NCBI RefSeq assembly: GCF_020911885.1
Contig: NZ_CP087132.1
Location: 372,001-436,000 of the forward strand
Direction of reading: 5' to 3'
From: Flavobacterium acetivorans
GTDB taxonomy: Bacteria > Bacteroidota > Bacteroidia > Flavobacteriales > Flavobacteriaceae
DNA length: 64,000 nt
Under the pieces are notes generated by a model, which made no database searches, was not told the origin of the DNA, and was given only the letters and a program-made list of their open reading frames with translations. The translations under genes were made by a program, and so were the position numbers. Positions 35,284 through 45,635 of the stretch are shown one piece after another. Each line of letters starts with the position of its first letter. The stretch's first letter is position 1.

Positions 35284-36621
35284 ATGAGAACAATTGACAA
35301 CTCAAACAATCCTATTGATTTTGATGAAATTATAGCATTATTAAGCAAAACATCTTTCTCATTAGAAAACCCAAACGACCTAGATCCTTTAATGGATTAC
35401 ATAGGCGATGCCAAATATGTATTGCTTGGCGAAGCCTCTCACGGAACCCATGAATATTATACATGGAGAGCTAAAATAACGCAACGCCTCATTAAAGAAA
35501 AAGGGTTTTCGTTTGTTGCAGTCGAAGGAGATTGGCCGGATTGTTATCGATTAAATCGCTACGCAAAAGGATATTTAGATTCTGGTAAAGACATCTTTAG
35601 CGTTATGGACGAATTTAAACGATGGCCAACATGGATGTGGGCCAATTGGGAAACCGCCGCCTTCATTGATTGGCTAAAAAACCATAACGAAAATCTTCAA
35701 GTAGAGAAAAAAATTGGATTTTACGGCTTAGATGTATATAGTTTTAGAGATTCAATGAATTCTATAATTCAATACTTAGAAAAAAACGACCCAAAAACCC
35801 TAAAAACAGCTCTAAAAGCAATAAAATGCTTTGAACCTTACGGTGAAGACGAAGGACAATCCTACGCAAGAGCTTCTGCTCTTGTACCTGAATTATGCGA
35901 AAAGGAGATTTTGAATCTACTTATGGAAATAATAAAAAATATACCAAATTACAATTCGGATGCTGAAAACGCAATGAGCACGAAACAAAATGCATTCGTT
36001 GCAAGAAATGCCGAAAAATATTACCGTGCCATGATAAAAAGAGGTGCTGCCTCCTGGAATATTCGGGACGAGCATATGGTTTCCACAACCGAGCGGTTGA
36101 TGAAATTTCATGGAAAAGAAGCAAAAACAATCATTTGGGAGCATAATACCCATATTGGCGATGCGCGTGCAACCGACATGGCTGCTGAAGGAATGGTAAA
36201 TGTAGGACAATTACTGAGAGAACAGTATTCTAGCGAAGGCGTAATTGCCGTAGGATTTGGTTCGTATAAAGGAAGCGTGATTGCCGGCCGTGAATGGAGA
36301 GATTCTATCCGAAAAATAAAGGTTCCGGAAGCTGAACAAGGAAGTTGGGAGCAGCTTTTCCATATTGCAAGTAAAGGTTCGAATAAATTATTATTAATGA
36401 ACAAGCTTAGAGAAGAAAAAAGTCTTTCATCGAGCATAGGGCATCGTGCAATAGGTGTAGTTTACAATCCGGAACACGAAAGATTCGGTAATTATGTACC
36501 CACAATTATACCCAAAAGATACGATGCTTTTATTTTTCTTGATACGACCAATGCATTACACCCAATACACATCCAACCCCAAGGAAATCAAATTCCAGAA
36601 ACCTACCCTTTTGGAATGTAA
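35284..36621 (+). CDS. Erythromycin-esterase-family protein
   Basis: 445 residues. Family motifs are LGEASHGTHEYYTWRA (about 57-72), VAVEGDWPDCYRLNRY and the mid-chain WEHNTHIGDARATDM with catalytic-type histidines and acidic residues. EreA and EreB hydrolyse the macrolide lactone, but most chromosomal members in environmental Bacteroidota have unknown substrates. Resistance should not be assumed. It is a single-gene unit converging on carA. Confidence 0.88.
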   Translation: MRTIDNSNNPIDFDEIIALLSKTSFSLENPNDLDPLMDYIGDAKYVLLGEASHGTHEYYTWRAKITQRLIKEKGFSFVAVEGDWPDCYRLNRYAKGYLDSGKDIFSVMDEFKRWPTWMWANWETAAFIDWLKNHNENLQVEKKIGFYGLDVYSFRDSMNSIIQYLEKNDPKTLKTALKAIKCFEPYGEDEGQSYARASALVPELCEKEILNLLMEIIKNIPNYNSDAENAMSTKQNAFVARNAEKYYRAMIKRGAASWNIRDEHMVSTTERLMKFHGKEAKTIIWEHNTHIGDARATDMAAEGMVNVGQLLREQYSSEGVIAVGFGSYKGSVIAGREWRDSIRKIKVPEAEQGSWEQLFHIASKGSNKLLLMNKLREEKSLSSSIGHRAIGVVYNPEHERFGNYVPTIIPKRYDAFIFLDTTNALHPIHIQPQGNQIPETYPFGM

Positions 36622-36636
36622 ATTAATATTTATCAA

Positions 36637-36669
36637 TAAAAAAAGGATTGACTTTTACAAAGTCAATCC
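36637..36669 (-). terminator. Terminator of carA
   Basis: An 11-bp stem, GGATTGACTTT (36645-36655) with AAAGTCAATCC (36659-36669), has a 3-nt loop and a T-run on the minus strand. There is no T-run on the plus side, so it serves carA. Confidence 0.85.
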
Positions 36670-36721
36670 CTAAATATCATAAACTTTCCAGTTATGTTTA
36701 GGATCATTACCTAAATAACTA

Positions 36722-37822
36722 TTACCCTTTTATATTCTCAATAAATTGATCAAATAAGTAAGAGGAGTCATGTGGTCCAGGACTTGCTTCCGGATGGTAT
36801 TGAACAGAGAAACAATTTTTGTTTTTCATTCTCATACCCGCAACAGTACCGTCATTAAGATGAAGATGTGTGATCTCTAAATCAGGATGATTGTCTAGTT
36901 CTTCTTTATTTACTGCAAAACCATGATTCTGCGATGTGATTTCCCCTTTTCCAGAAATTATATTTTTCACCGGATGGTTAATCCCTCTATGCCCGTTGAA
37001 CATTTTATAAGTAGATACTCCATTTGCCAAACCAATTACTTGATGCCCTAAACAGATACCAAATAAGGGTTTATTGTTTGCTAAGATTTCTTTTGCCACT
37101 TCAATTGCGCTTGAAAGCGGTTCTGGATCTCCAGGTCCATTAGACAAGAAAAAACCATCCGGATTAAAAGAGTCCATTTCTTGATAAGTGGCATCAAAAG
37201 GAAAAACTTTAATATAACAATCTCTTTTGGCTAGATTACGAAGTATATTAGTTTTAATACCTAAATCTAAAGCTGATATTTTATATGTTGCATCCTCATT
37301 CCCGAAGAAGTAAGGTTCTTTAGTTGAAACTTTTGAAGCTAGTTCCAATCCTTTCATATCCGGAACATTTGCTAATGCCGCTTTTAAATCTTCTACTGAT
37401 GTTCCATCGGTACAAATAACCGCATTCATAGCTCCGTTATCGCGAATATAACTCACTAATGCTCTAGTATCAACATCGGATATGCAAATCAGATTATGCT
37501 TTATAAAATAATCCTCTAAACTTCCAGAAGCATCTTCTCTTGAATAATTGAAACTGAAGTTTTTACAAACCAAGCCTGAGATTTTAATCCCATCAGATTC
37601 TACTTCCTTTTCATTTACTCCATAATTACCAATGTGCGTATTTGTTGCCACCATAATTTGACCAAAATAAGAAGGATCGGTAAAAATCTCCTGATATCCC
37701 GTCATACCGGTATTGAAACAAACTTCACCAAAAGTAGTTCCGCTGATTCCTATCGATTTTCCGTGAAAAATTGTTCCATCACTTAGTAAAAGTATGGCAC
37801 TTTGTCGTGTTGTATATTTCAT
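36722..37822 (-). CDS. carA: Carbamoyl-phosphate synthase small subunit
   Basis: 366 residues. The N-terminal CarA domain leads into a class I glutamine amidotransferase: nucleophile cysteine in FGICLGHQVIGLANG and the His-Glu pair in VQYHPEASPGPHD. It supplies ammonia to CarB for arginine and pyrimidine synthesis. carB is not in this window. The position beside rplQ is common in Bacteroidota. Confidence 0.97.
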   Translation of the reverse strand: MKYTTRQSAILLLSDGTIFHGKSIGISGTTFGEVCFNTGMTGYQEIFTDPSYFGQIMVATNTHIGNYGVNEKEVESDGIKISGLVCKNFSFNYSREDASGSLEDYFIKHNLICISDVDTRALVSYIRDNGAMNAVICTDGTSVEDLKAALANVPDMKGLELASKVSTKEPYFFGNEDATYKISALDLGIKTNILRNLAKRDCYIKVFPFDATYQEMDSFNPDGFFLSNGPGDPEPLSSAIEVAKEILANNKPLFGICLGHQVIGLANGVSTYKMFNGHRGINHPVKNIISGKGEITSQNHGFAVNKEELDNHPDLEITHLHLNDGTVAGMRMKNKNCFSVQYHPEASPGPHDSSYLFDQFIENIKG

Positions 37823-37840
37823 GTATAGTTAAATATTGTG

Positions 37841-37872
37841 CAAATTTAATTCATTAATATAATGGATGCAAA
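37841..37872 (-). promoter_or_regulatory. Promoter of carA
   Basis: Minus strand: TTTG (37869-37872), 20-bp spacer, TAAATTTG (37841-37848). Both boxes match the Bacteroidota consensus. The 5' leader would be only about 12 nt. Confidence 0.65.
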
Positions 37873-37948
37873 CTTTTAATTTTTATTATAAATAAAAGTA
37901 TTAATCAGCAGGAGCTACATACCATTCCTTTTTGATATTTTGCTCCAA

Positions 37949-37990
37949 AAAAATCAAAAAAAAAGGATAAACTATTAATAGTTTATCCTT
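37949..37990 (-). terminator. Terminator of the ribosomal-protein cluster
   Basis: A perfect 28-bp palindrome, AAGGATAAACTAT with ATAGTTTATCCTT (37963-37990), is followed on the minus strand by a run of T. It lies 28 bp after the rplQ stop. Short open frames across this hairpin are not genes. Confidence 0.9.
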
Positions 37991-38018
37991 AATTCTTATT
38001 GAATGATTATTCTCATAA

Positions 38019-38507
38019 CTATTCAGCAGCGTCTGTAGTAGTTTCAGTTTCAGCAACTGGAGCCTCAGTAGCTTCATCAGCTTTCTTAGCTTTTCCACCA
38101 CGACGGCTTTTTGCTTTTTTAACTTCTTTTTTACCGCCATTGTAAAGTTCATTGAAATCTACCAATTCGATCATTGCCATATCAGCATTATCTCCTAAAC
38201 GATTTCCAACTTTAATAATACGAGTGTATCCACCTGGACGATCTCCTACTTTAGCAGCTACATCTCTGAACAAGTCAGTTACAGCATATTTACTACGTAA
38301 GTAAGCAAAAACGATACGACGATTGTGAGTCGTATCATTTTTAGATTTTGTTATAAGCGGCTCAACAAATTGTTTAAGTGCTTTTGCTTTAGCAACAGTA
38401 GTGTTAATACGTTTGTGCTCGATAAGAGAACAAGCCATATTAGCCAACATAGATTTTCTATGTGCAGTCTGTCTGCTTAAGTGATTGAATTTTTTTCCGT
38501 GTCTCAT
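38019..38507 (-). CDS. rplQ: 50S ribosomal protein L17
   Basis: 162 residues starting [20 protein letters not shown]. The conserved core ends near residue 120. A charged, alanine-rich tail (about 125-162) extends it beyond the ~120-residue E. coli protein, as usual in Bacteroidota. It is the last gene of the cluster, 63 bp after rpoA. Confidence 0.98.
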   Translation of the reverse strand: MRHGKKFNHLSRQTAHRKSMLANMACSLIEHKRINTTVAKAKALKQFVEPLITKSKNDTTHNRRIVFAYLRSKYAVTDLFRDVAAKVGDRPGGYTRIIKVGNRLGDNADMAMIELVDFNELYNGGKKEVKKAKSRRGGKAKKADEATEAPVAETETTTDAAE

Positions 38508-38570
38508 GACGTGTTTTTTTATACTTTCATCTTGATACTATCCATTTTGGAGATCAAAATATGAAGTAAT

Positions 38571-39563
38571 TTATTCTTTATCTAGTTTGTATTTTGCTAA
38601 ATCCATACCGAAGTTCAAATTTTTAATAGCTACAAGTTCATCTAGCTCAGTTAAAGATTTTTTACCGAAATTACGGAATTTCATTAGGTCATTTTTATTG
38701 AACGATACTAAATCACCAAGTGTATCAACTTCAGCCGCTTTCAAACAATTTAATGCTCTTACAGACAAATCCATATCAACAAGCTTAGTTTTAAGCAATT
38801 GTCTCATGTGTAATGATTCCTCATCATACGATTCTGTTTGTGCGATTTCATCAGCCTCGAGTGTAATCCTTTCGTCAGAGAATAACATGAAATGGTGAAT
38901 TAAAACTTTAGCAGCTTCAGTAAGAGCGTCTTTAGGATTGATGGATCCATCAGTTTTTATTTCAAAAACTAATTTTTCATAATCTGTTTTTTGCTCTACA
39001 CGGAAGTTTTCAATGGCGTATTTTACGTTCTTTACCGGAGTAAAAATAGAATCCGTAAAAATAGTTCCAATTGCAGCATTTTGTTTTTTGTTCTCCTCAG
39101 CAGGAACATATCCTCTACCTTTTTCGATTGTTAAATCGATATTCAGTTTGATTTTACTGTCTAAATTACAGATCACAAGTTCTGGATTCAAAACTTGGAA
39201 ACCTGAAAGGAATTTTTGAAAATCACCAGCTGTTAATTGATCTTTTCCAGAAATAGAAACAGTAACTGCTTCGCTATCTATATCTTCAATTTGACGTTTG
39301 AAACGTACTTGTTTAAGATTAAGAATGATTTCGGTAACATCTTCAACAACTCCTGAAATAGTAGAAAACTCATGATCTACACCTTCTATGCGAACAGATG
39401 TAATTGCATAACCTTCTAATGCTGAAAGCAAAACTCTTCTAAGTGCATTACCAACAGTCAATCCATAACCCGGTTCTAAAGGTCTAAATTCAAATTTACC
39501 TTCAAAATCGGTTGAATCGATCATGATAACTTTATCGGGCTTCTGAAAATTAAATATTGCCAT
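38571..39563 (-). CDS. rpoA: RNA polymerase alpha subunit
   Basis: 330 residues. The assembly domain shows [20 protein letters not shown] (25-44), and the C-terminal domain shows [19 protein letters not shown] and [16 protein letters not shown]. It assembles the polymerase and contacts upstream promoter DNA. It lies 21 bp after rpsD. Confidence 0.98.
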   Translation of the reverse strand: MAIFNFQKPDKVIMIDSTDFEGKFEFRPLEPGYGLTVGNALRRVLLSALEGYAITSVRIEGVDHEFSTISGVVEDVTEIILNLKQVRFKRQIEDIDSEAVTVSISGKDQLTAGDFQKFLSGFQVLNPELVICNLDSKIKLNIDLTIEKGRGYVPAEENKKQNAAIGTIFTDSIFTPVKNVKYAIENFRVEQKTDYEKLVFEIKTDGSINPKDALTEAAKVLIHHFMLFSDERITLEADEIAQTESYDEESLHMRQLLKTKLVDMDLSVRALNCLKAAEVDTLGDLVSFNKNDLMKFRNFGKKSLTELDELVAIKNLNFGMDLAKYKLDKE

Positions 39564-39584
39564 AAATTTCGACTAAGTCAATTA

Positions 39585-40190
39585 TTATTTGTTGTACAAC
39601 TCTACGATTAATTGTTCTTTAATGTTTTCTGGAATTTGAAGTCTAGCTGGTACAGTAACAAAAGTACCCTCTTTAACGTCATTATTCCAAGTAATCCATT
39701 CATAAACATGACTTGAATTAGATAAAGAACGTTCGATAGCTTCTAATGACTTAGATTTTTCACGAACTGCAACTTTATCACCAGGTTTAAGGTGGTAAGA
39801 AGCAATATTTACAACATCGCCATTTACGGTAATATGTCTGTGAGAAACAAGCTGTCTAGCACCTCTTCTAGAAGGAGCAATACCCATTCTAAAAACAACG
39901 TTATCTAATCTTGCTTCACATAATTGTAAAAGAACCTCACCAGTAACACCTTTAGTAGCTGATGCTTTTTTAAATAAACCTCTGAATTGTTTTTCTAAAA
40001 TTCCATAAGAATATTTAGCTTTTTGCTTTTCCATTAACTGGATTGCATATTCAGATTTTTTACCTCTTTTTTTAGCCATCCCGTGTTGTCCAGGTGGATA
40101 ATTTCTTTTTTCGAAAGCTTTGTCATCTCCGAAAATTGCCTCGCCAAATTTACGAGCAATTCTAGTTTTTGGACCAGTATATCTTGCCAT
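39585..40190 (-). CDS. rpsD: 30S ribosomal protein S4
   Basis: 201 residues. [20 protein letters not shown] leads into the S4 RNA-binding domain ([20 protein letters not shown]). No N-terminal zinc cysteines are seen, so it is the C-minus form. It is preceded by an 89-bp spacer with a possible RNA structure (see separate entry), notable because S4 regulates its own operon in other bacteria. Confidence 0.98.
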   Translation of the reverse strand: MARYTGPKTRIARKFGEAIFGDDKAFEKRNYPPGQHGMAKKRGKKSEYAIQLMEKQKAKYSYGILEKQFRGLFKKASATKGVTGEVLLQLCEARLDNVVFRMGIAPSRRGARQLVSHRHITVNGDVVNIASYHLKPGDKVAVREKSKSLEAIERSLSNSSHVYEWITWNNDVKEGTFVTVPARLQIPENIKEQLIVELYNK

Positions 40191-40206
40191 TTCTATGAAT
40201 TAATTA

Positions 40207-40258
40207 AGGTAGAGATTATGAATTCAGGTCAAATCCTTCGATAATCGTTATTCTACCT
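40207..40258 (-). promoter_or_regulatory. Possible structured RNA element upstream of rpsD
   Basis: In the rpsK-rpsD spacer, AGGTAGA plus GATTAT (40207-40219) can pair with ATAATC plus TCTACCT (40241-40246 and 40252-40258). A GTTAT bulge lies on one side and the loop is about 21 nt. There is no T-run, so it is not a terminator. It could be an S4 autoregulation site; this is inference. Confidence 0.35.
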
Positions 40259-40279
40259 AGTTATACTTAAATTAAATTA

Positions 40280-40663
40280 TTAAACTCTACGTCTTTTTGG
40301 AGGACGACATCCGTTGTGAGGCATTGGAGTAACGTCGATAATTTCAGTCACTTCAATTCCACCATTATGCAAAGAACGAATCGCAGACTCACGTCCGTTT
40401 CCTGGTCCTTTTACATAAACCTTAACTTTTTTCAATCCAGCTTCAAGAGCTACTTTACTACAATCTTCTGCTGCCATTTGAGCTGCGTATGGAGTATTCT
40501 TTTTAGAACCTCTAAAACCCATCTTACCAGCTGAAGACCAAGAAATAACTTCACCTTTTTTGTTTGTCAAAGAAATGATGATGTTATTGAAGGTAGCAGA
40601 AATATGAGCTTCTCCCGTTGATTCAACGATAACTTTACGTTTTTTTGCAGTTGCTTTAGCCAT
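40280..40663 (-). CDS. rpsK: 30S ribosomal protein S11
   Basis: 127 residues with the S11 signature [20 protein letters not shown] and the end CRPPKRRRV. It lines the mRNA exit region of the small-subunit platform. It is 8 bp after rpsM. Confidence 0.98.
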   Translation of the reverse strand: MAKATAKKRKVIVESTGEAHISATFNNIIISLTNKKGEVISWSSAGKMGFRGSKKNTPYAAQMAAEDCSKVALEAGLKKVKVYVKGPGNGRESAIRSLHNGGIEVTEIIDVTPMPHNGCRPPKRRRV

Positions 40664-40671
40664 ATTACTTA

Positions 40672-41046
40672 TTATTTAGTTGCTTTTTTCTTGTTAGCAA
40701 CAGTTTTTCTTTTACCTTTTCTAGTTCTAGAGTTATTCTTAGTTCTTTGTCCTCTTAAAGGAAGACCAGTTCTATGACGAATACCTCTGTAACATCCAAT
40801 ATCCATTAAACGTTTGATGTTTAAAGAAACTTCAGAACGCAATTCTCCTTCAATTTTAAAAACTCCAACAGCTTCACGAATTGCTCCGATCTCGTCATCA
40901 TTCCAGTCTTGAACTTTTTTGTCTTGGCTAACTTGAGCTTTATCTAAAATCTCAATAGCTCTACTTTTTCCTAATCCAAAGATATAGGTAAGTGCTATAA
41001 CACCTCTCTTATTTTTCGGGATATCAACCCCTGCTATTCTTGCCAT
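40672..41046 (-). CDS. rpsM: 30S ribosomal protein S13
   Basis: 124 residues. [20 protein letters not shown] opens the chain and [20 protein letters not shown] is the S13 signature. The tail is lysine-rich. It contacts the P-site tRNA and bridges to the large subunit. It is 2 bp after rpmJ. Confidence 0.98.
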   Translation of the reverse strand: MARIAGVDIPKNKRGVIALTYIFGLGKSRAIEILDKAQVSQDKKVQDWNDDEIGAIREAVGVFKIEGELRSEVSLNIKRLMDIGCYRGIRHRTGLPLRGQRTKNNSRTRKGKRKTVANKKKATK

Positions 41047-41048
41047 AA

Positions 41049-41165
41049 TTATCCTTGTCTTTGTTTAAATCTAGGATTCTTTTTGTTTATAACGTACAAT
41101 CTCCCTTTTCTACGCACAATAATGCACTCGGGACTTCTCTTTTTTACTGATGCTCTAACTTTCAT
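41049..41165 (-). CDS. rpmJ: 50S ribosomal protein L36
   Basis: 38 residues: [20 protein letters not shown], then [18 protein letters not shown]. Only one of the zinc ligands of classical L36 remains (the cysteine in PEC), so it is the C-minus, zinc-free form. Start and stop lie between infA (12 bp) and rpsM (2 bp). Confidence 0.96.
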   Translation of the reverse strand: MKVRASVKKRSPECIIVRRKGRLYVINKKNPRFKQRQG

Positions 41166-41177
41166 TGTGAATATCCT

Positions 41178-41393
41178 TTAATATCTATAAGTAATTCTTG
41201 CTTTTGACAAATCATAAGGACTCATCTCTAGTTTCACTTTATCACCAGGTAATAATTTGATGTAATGCATACGCATTTTACCAGAAATATGAGCAATTAC
41301 AATATGTCCGTTTTCTAACTCCACACGGAACATAGCATTTGATAATGCTTCAATTATGGATCCGTCTTGTTCTATTGCTGATTGTTTTGCCAT
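41178..41393 (-). CDS. infA: Translation initiation factor IF-1
   Basis: 71 residues, a single S1-like OB fold: [20 protein letters not shown], then [20 protein letters not shown]. It binds the A site during initiation. It sits 4 bp after secY, the usual order in Bacteroidota. Confidence 0.98.
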   Translation of the reverse strand: MAKQSAIEQDGSIIEALSNAMFRVELENGHIVIAHISGKMRMHYIKLLPGDKVKLEMSPYDLSKARITYRY

Positions 41394-41397
41394 AAAA

Positions 41398-42744
41398 TTA
41401 AGCTACTGCTTTTCTATTTTTACCACTTTTCATTAAACCATCATAATGTTTGTTTAACAAATATGAATTAATTTGCTGAATTGTATCTATAGCGACACCA
41501 ACCATAATTATTAATGAGGTACCTCCAAAAAACATTGCCCAAGATTGTTGAACATCCATAAGACTTACAATAATCGCTGGGAACACAGCTATTAAAGCTA
41601 GAAATAAAGATCCTGGGAAAGTAATCAAAGACATCACTTTATCAAGAAAATCAGAAGTTTCTACTCCTGGTCTAACACCTGGAATAAATCCTCCGCTTCT
41701 TTTCAAATCATCAGACATCTTATTAGTAGGAACGGTAATCGCAGTATAAAAGTAAGTAAATACAACTATTAAAGTTGCAAAAACAAGATTATACCAAAAC
41801 CCGAACATATTACTAAAAGCACCAACAATAGATTGTGAAGCATCTGACTTTGATAAACCAGCTAATGCAGCAGGAATAAACATAATTGCCTGAGCAAAAA
41901 TAATAGGCATAACACCAGAAGCATTAAGCTTCAACGGAATCCATTGTCTATTCCCCCCCATCATATCTTGTTCAAAATCACCTGATGTTGTACGACGAGC
42001 GTACTGAACTGGTATTTTTCGTATTGCCATAGTCAATAAAACACAGGCAATAATAACCAAAAGCCATATAATAATCTCGATAACCAATAACATTGGTCCA
42101 CCGTTGTTATTTGTAACTCTTGTTGTAAATTCTTGTATAAATGCTTGAGGAAATCTTGCAAGTATACCTACCATAATCAAAAGCGATATACCATTTCCAA
42201 TTCCTTTATCAGTTATCTTTTCTCCCAACCACATGGCAAAAATAGTACCTGTAACTAAGATAATTACTGAAGAAAATAAGAATTCAAAAGAATTAAACCC
42301 TAATAAAAATGCACTACCAGGTAAAGTTCTATATAGATTATAGATATAAGTTGGACCTTGAACTAAAGTAATTACAATAGTTAACCAACGTGTAATCTGA
42401 TTAATCTTTTTTCTACCGCTTTCTCCATCATTTTGAAGTTTTTGCAAATAAGGAATAGCAATTCCCATAAGCTGAACCACAATAGATGCCGAAATGTAAG
42501 GCATAATTCCTAAGGCAAAAACTGACGCTTGAGAAAATGCTCCACCAGTAAACATATCTAAGATGGATCCGATACCACTTTGGGTTTGGCCAGCTAGATT
42601 AGCTAATTGTGTTGCATCGATACCCGGAAGCGTAACATGTGCTCCAAATCGATAAACTAAAAGCAGACCTAATGTGATTAGGATTCTGTTTTTTAGTTCC
42701 TCGATTTTCCAAACATTACTTATTGATTCAATAAATTTCTTCAT
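41398..42744 (-). CDS. secY: Protein translocase subunit SecY
   Basis: 448 residues with ten transmembrane helices. Signatures are [16 protein letters not shown] near the N terminus, [14 protein letters not shown] (helix 2) and [16 protein letters not shown]. It forms the protein-conducting channel with SecE and SecG. No adk or map gene lies between it and infA. Confidence 0.98.
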   Translation of the reverse strand: MKKFIESISNVWKIEELKNRILITLGLLLVYRFGAHVTLPGIDATQLANLAGQTQSGIGSILDMFTGGAFSQASVFALGIMPYISASIVVQLMGIAIPYLQKLQNDGESGRKKINQITRWLTIVITLVQGPTYIYNLYRTLPGSAFLLGFNSFEFLFSSVIILVTGTIFAMWLGEKITDKGIGNGISLLIMVGILARFPQAFIQEFTTRVTNNNGGPMLLVIEIIIWLLVIIACVLLTMAIRKIPVQYARRTTSGDFEQDMMGGNRQWIPLKLNASGVMPIIFAQAIMFIPAALAGLSKSDASQSIVGAFSNMFGFWYNLVFATLIVVFTYFYTAITVPTNKMSDDLKRSGGFIPGVRPGVETSDFLDKVMSLITFPGSLFLALIAVFPAIIVSLMDVQQSWAMFFGGTSLIIMVGVAIDTIQQINSYLLNKHYDGLMKSGKNRKAVA

Positions 42745-42755
42745 AAATTGAAAAA

Positions 42756-43208
42756 TTATATTGTTACAGCCTCTCCACCAGCAGCTTCAATAGCAGCTTT
42801 TGCAGTAGCAGTAAATTTGTGAGCAGTTACTTTTAATTTCGCAGTCAATTCTCCTCTTCCTAAAATCTTAACGATTTCATTTTTAGTAGCCAAACGGTTA
42901 GCAACAAAAACTGTCATATCAACAGTATCTGTAATCTGACCATTATCCACTAATAATTGAAGTGTATCAAGATTAACACCTTCGTATTCTTTACGATTGA
43001 TGTTTGTAAAACCAAACTTAGGTACACGTCTTTGAAGTGGCATTTGTCCACCTTCAAAACCAATCTTTTTAGAATAACCAGAACGAGATTTTGCTCCTTT
43101 GTGTCCACGTGCAGCGGTACCACCTTTTCCAGAACCTTCTCCTCTACCTAATCTTTTATTTTGATTGTGCGTTGACCCTTCAGCTGGTTGTAAGTTACTT
43201 AAATTCAT
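42756..43208 (-). CDS. rplO: 50S ribosomal protein L15
   Basis: 150 residues with the glycine-rich start NKRLGRGEGSGKGGTAARGH and the signature KIGFEGGQMPLQRRVPKFGF. It stabilises 23S rRNA folding. It lies 11 bp from both neighbours. Confidence 0.98.
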   Translation of the reverse strand: MNLSNLQPAEGSTHNQNKRLGRGEGSGKGGTAARGHKGAKSRSGYSKKIGFEGGQMPLQRRVPKFGFTNINRKEYEGVNLDTLQLLVDNGQITDTVDMTVFVANRLATKNEIVKILGRGELTAKLKVTAHKFTATAKAAIEAAGGEAVTI

Positions 43209-43219
43209 AACAGTATGTG

Positions 43220-43402
43220 TTATTTAGCTTCTTCAACAGAAACTAAGTGTTTAACTTTGTTTATCATCCCAAGGATTGCAGGGTTTGAGTCATGCTCTAC
43301 AACCTGACCCATTTTACGTAGACCTAAAGCCTCTAATCCTCTTTTTTGATCAAGTGGACAGTTGATTTTACTTCTAACTTGTTTTACTAATAATTTAGCC
43401 AT
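43220..43402 (-). CDS. rpmD: 50S ribosomal protein L30
   Basis: 60 residues: KVRSKINCPLDQKRGLEALG-type core reading VRSKINCPLDQKRGLEALGL, then VVEHDSNPAILGMINKVKHL. This is the normal bacterial short form. It is 12 bp after rpsE. Confidence 0.97.
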   Translation of the reverse strand: MAKLLVKQVRSKINCPLDQKRGLEALGLRKMGQVVEHDSNPAILGMINKVKHLVSVEEAK

Positions 43403-43414
43403 AATTTCCTTGAA

Positions 43415-43939
43415 TTAACCTTTAAAAACTTTCTCTAAAGATACTCCTCTTTGTTTTGCAACAGTGTGAGCACTTCTCATTTGTAATAAAGCATCAAAAG
43501 TTGCTTTCACTACGTTGTGAGGATTTGATGATCCTTGAGATTTAGATAATACATCGTGAATACCTACTGACTCAAGAACTGAACGAACAGCTCCACCAGC
43601 AATAACTCCTGTACCATGAGACGCAGGAATTAAAAACACACGTGCACCACCAAATTTTCCTTTTTGTTCGTGAGGAACTGATTGTCCGTTCAAAGGAATT
43701 TTTACTAAATTTTTCTTTGCATCTTCTACTGCTTTCGCAATTGCTTCAGAAACGTCTTTAGATTTTCCTAATCCATGACCAACAACACCATTTTCATCAC
43801 CTACAACTACAATAGCAGAAAAACCGAAAGCTCTACCCCCTTTTGTAACTTTAGTAACACGATTCACACTCACCAAACGATCTTTTAATTCAAGACCACT
43901 TGGTTTTACTAACTCTACATTCTTGTATTTATTAGACAT
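43415..43939 (-). CDS. rpsE: 30S ribosomal protein S5
   Basis: 174 residues. The N-terminal double-stranded-RNA-binding-like domain begins [20 protein letters not shown]. The C-terminal half has [20 protein letters not shown]. It is needed for decoding accuracy and has mRNA helicase activity. It is 6 bp after rplR. Confidence 0.98.
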   Translation of the reverse strand: MSNKYKNVELVKPSGLELKDRLVSVNRVTKVTKGGRAFGFSAIVVVGDENGVVGHGLGKSKDVSEAIAKAVEDAKKNLVKIPLNGQSVPHEQKGKFGGARVFLIPASHGTGVIAGGAVRSVLESVGIHDVLSKSQGSSNPHNVVKATFDALLQMRSAHTVAKQRGVSLEKVFKG

Positions 43940-43945
43940 AATATA

Positions 43946-44296
43946 TTAGAATTTAAGTCCAGCCGCTCTTGCGCCTTCCGCTAATGATTTAATACGACCG
44001 TGATACAAATAACCTCCTCTATCGAAAGTTACCACATCTATCCCAGCTTTTAACGCTTTCTCTGCAACAAGTTTTCCAACAGCTGCAGCGATTTCCACGT
44101 TCGTACCTTTACCTATCTCTTTTTCTCTTGAAGAAGCAGCTAATATAGTAACTCCATTTACATCATCAATAAGTTGAGCGTAAATTTCTTTGTTACTTCT
44201 AAATACAGACAGTCTTGGATTAGCAGCAGTACCGCTAATTGTTTTTCTGATTCTGAATCTAATTCTCTGTCTTCTTTCAGGTTTTGTTAATGACAT
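43946..44296 (-). CDS. rplR: 50S ribosomal protein L18
   Basis: 116 residues. [20 protein letters not shown] and [20 protein letters not shown] are typical. It binds 5S rRNA with L5 and L25. It is 11 bp after rplF. Confidence 0.98.
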   Translation of the reverse strand: MSLTKPERRQRIRFRIRKTISGTAANPRLSVFRSNKEIYAQLIDDVNGVTILAASSREKEIGKGTNVEIAAAVGKLVAEKALKAGIDVVTFDRGGYLYHGRIKSLAEGARAAGLKF

Positions 44297-44307
44297 AATC
44301 TTATTTT

Positions 44308-44850
44308 TTAAGCTGATTTACCTGCTTTTCTTCTTAATACTTCACCTACAAATTTAACACCTTTTCCTTTGTAAGGTTCTGGCTTACGGAAACCTCTAAT
44401 TTTTGCCGCAACCTGACCTAAAAGTTGTTTATCAAACGATGTTAACTTAACAATTGGGTTTTTACCTTTTTCAGATATCGTTTCTAAAGTTACTTCTGGA
44501 GCAATTTCTAAAACAATATTATGAGAAAATCCAAGCGCTAAATCTAATTTTTGTCCTTGATTAGAAGCTCTATAACCTACTCCTACCAATTCTAAAGATT
44601 TTGTAAAGCCATCAGTTACACCAACAATCATATTATTGATTAAAGATCTGTACAAACCGTGTTTTGCTCTTTGGTCTTTGTGATCAGACGATCTGTCTAC
44701 TTGAACCTGACCGTCTTCAACTGTTACAGTAACGTCCGAAAACTCCTGTGTAAGTTGACCATTTTTTCCTTTTACTGTAATAATACCGTCTTTAACTTCT
44801 ACAGTTACACCAGCAGGGATTACAATTGGATTTTTACCTATTCTTGACAT
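44308..44850 (-). CDS. rplF: 50S ribosomal protein L6
   Basis: 180 residues. [20 protein letters not shown] at the start and [17 protein letters not shown] near the end are the L6 hallmarks. It lies near the factor-binding centre. It is 15 bp after rpsH. Confidence 0.98.
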   Translation of the reverse strand: MSRIGKNPIVIPAGVTVEVKDGIITVKGKNGQLTQEFSDVTVTVEDGQVQVDRSSDHKDQRAKHGLYRSLINNMIVGVTDGFTKSLELVGVGYRASNQGQKLDLALGFSHNIVLEIAPEVTLETISEKGKNPIVKLTSFDKQLLGQVAAKIRGFRKPEPYKGKGVKFVGEVLRRKAGKSA

Positions 44851-44865
44851 CTTATAGTCTTTTTA

Positions 44866-45264
44866 TTAGTATACGTAACAAATTACTTCTCCACCAACGT
44901 TAAGTTGTTTGGCTTTCTTTCCAGTCATCAAACCTTTTGATGTAGAAACAATAGCAATTCCTAATCCGTTAAGGATTCTTGGAATAGAAGCAGAACTTGA
45001 ATATTTACGCAAACCTGGTTTACTAATTCTTTGGATATCTTTAATTACTGACTCTTTAGTATCTTTATCATACTTCAAAGCAATTTTGATTGAACCCTGA
45101 ACAGCGTTGTCTTCAAATTTGTAACTTAAGATATAACCTTGATCAAATAAGATCTTAGTTATTTCTTTTTTTAGATTAGATGCAGGAATTTCGACAACTT
45201 TGTGGTTTGCTGCCACAGCGTTTCTAACTCTTGTTAAATAATCTGCAATAGGATCTGTATACAT
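44866..45264 (-). CDS. rpsH: 30S ribosomal protein S8
   Basis: 132 residues. [20 protein letters not shown] opens the chain and the S8 signature [20 protein letters not shown] closes it. S8 represses the spc operon in E. coli by binding mRNA. Here it is preceded by an unusually wide 98-bp spacer with a strong hairpin. Confidence 0.98.
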   Translation of the reverse strand: MYTDPIADYLTRVRNAVAANHKVVEIPASNLKKEITKILFDQGYILSYKFEDNAVQGSIKIALKYDKDTKESVIKDIQRISKPGLRKYSSSASIPRILNGLGIAIVSTSKGLMTGKKAKQLNVGGEVICYVY

Positions 45265-45288
45265 ATGTATTAATTTGCGGTTATGGTT

Positions 45289-45312
45289 TTCATAGGATAC
45301 TCATCCTATGAA
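45289..45312 (-). promoter_or_regulatory. Perfect 10-bp hairpin in the rpsN-rpsH spacer
   Basis: TTCATAGGAT (45289-45298) and ATCCTATGAA (45303-45312) flank a 4-nt loop. No T-run follows in either direction. It lies 25 bp upstream of the rpsH start inside a 98-bp spacer, in a cluster where most gaps are 2-18 bp. It may be a transcript-processing or autoregulatory structure; the role is inference. Confidence 0.5.
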
Positions 45313-45362
45313 CCTTTAACCAATTTATAAATGTGTTTGTATTGACGTAACTAAGTTACTGT

Positions 45363-45632
45363 CTACCAAGATGCTTTTTTAACACCTGGGATTAATCCGT
45401 TATTTGCCATTTCACGAAATGTTACACGTGAAATACCAAATTGACGCATATAACCTCTAGGTCTACCCGTCAATTTACAACGATTGTGCAAACGAACAGG
45501 AGAAGCGTTTTTCGGTAATTTTTGCAAACCTACGAAATCTCCAGCTTCTAACAAAGCTTTTCTTTTCTCAGCATACTTAGCTACCGTTTTTTCTCTCTTA
45601 ACCTCACGGGCTTTCATTGATTCTTTAGCCAT
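45363..45632 (-). CDS. rpsN: 30S ribosomal protein S14 (long, zinc-free form)
   Basis: 89 residues. [20 protein letters not shown] and the end [20 protein letters not shown] match the long S14 without the CxxC pairs of the zinc form. It is 3 bp after rplE. Confidence 0.98.
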   Translation of the reverse strand: MAKESMKAREVKREKTVAKYAEKRKALLEAGDFVGLQKLPKNASPVRLHNRCKLTGRPRGYMRQFGISRVTFREMANNGLIPGVKKASW

Positions 45633-45635
45633 ATC

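Noticed and set aside
35284..36621. A macrolide-resistance determinant
   Set aside because: Only family-level similarity; chromosomal housekeeping context without mobile elements.
37901..38152. Minus-strand 83-codon lysine/leucine-rich frame
   Set aside because: Overlaps the rplQ tail in another frame and crosses its terminator palindrome.
41049..41165. Damaged L36 lacking zinc cysteines
   Set aside because: The zinc-free form is normal in Bacteroidota.
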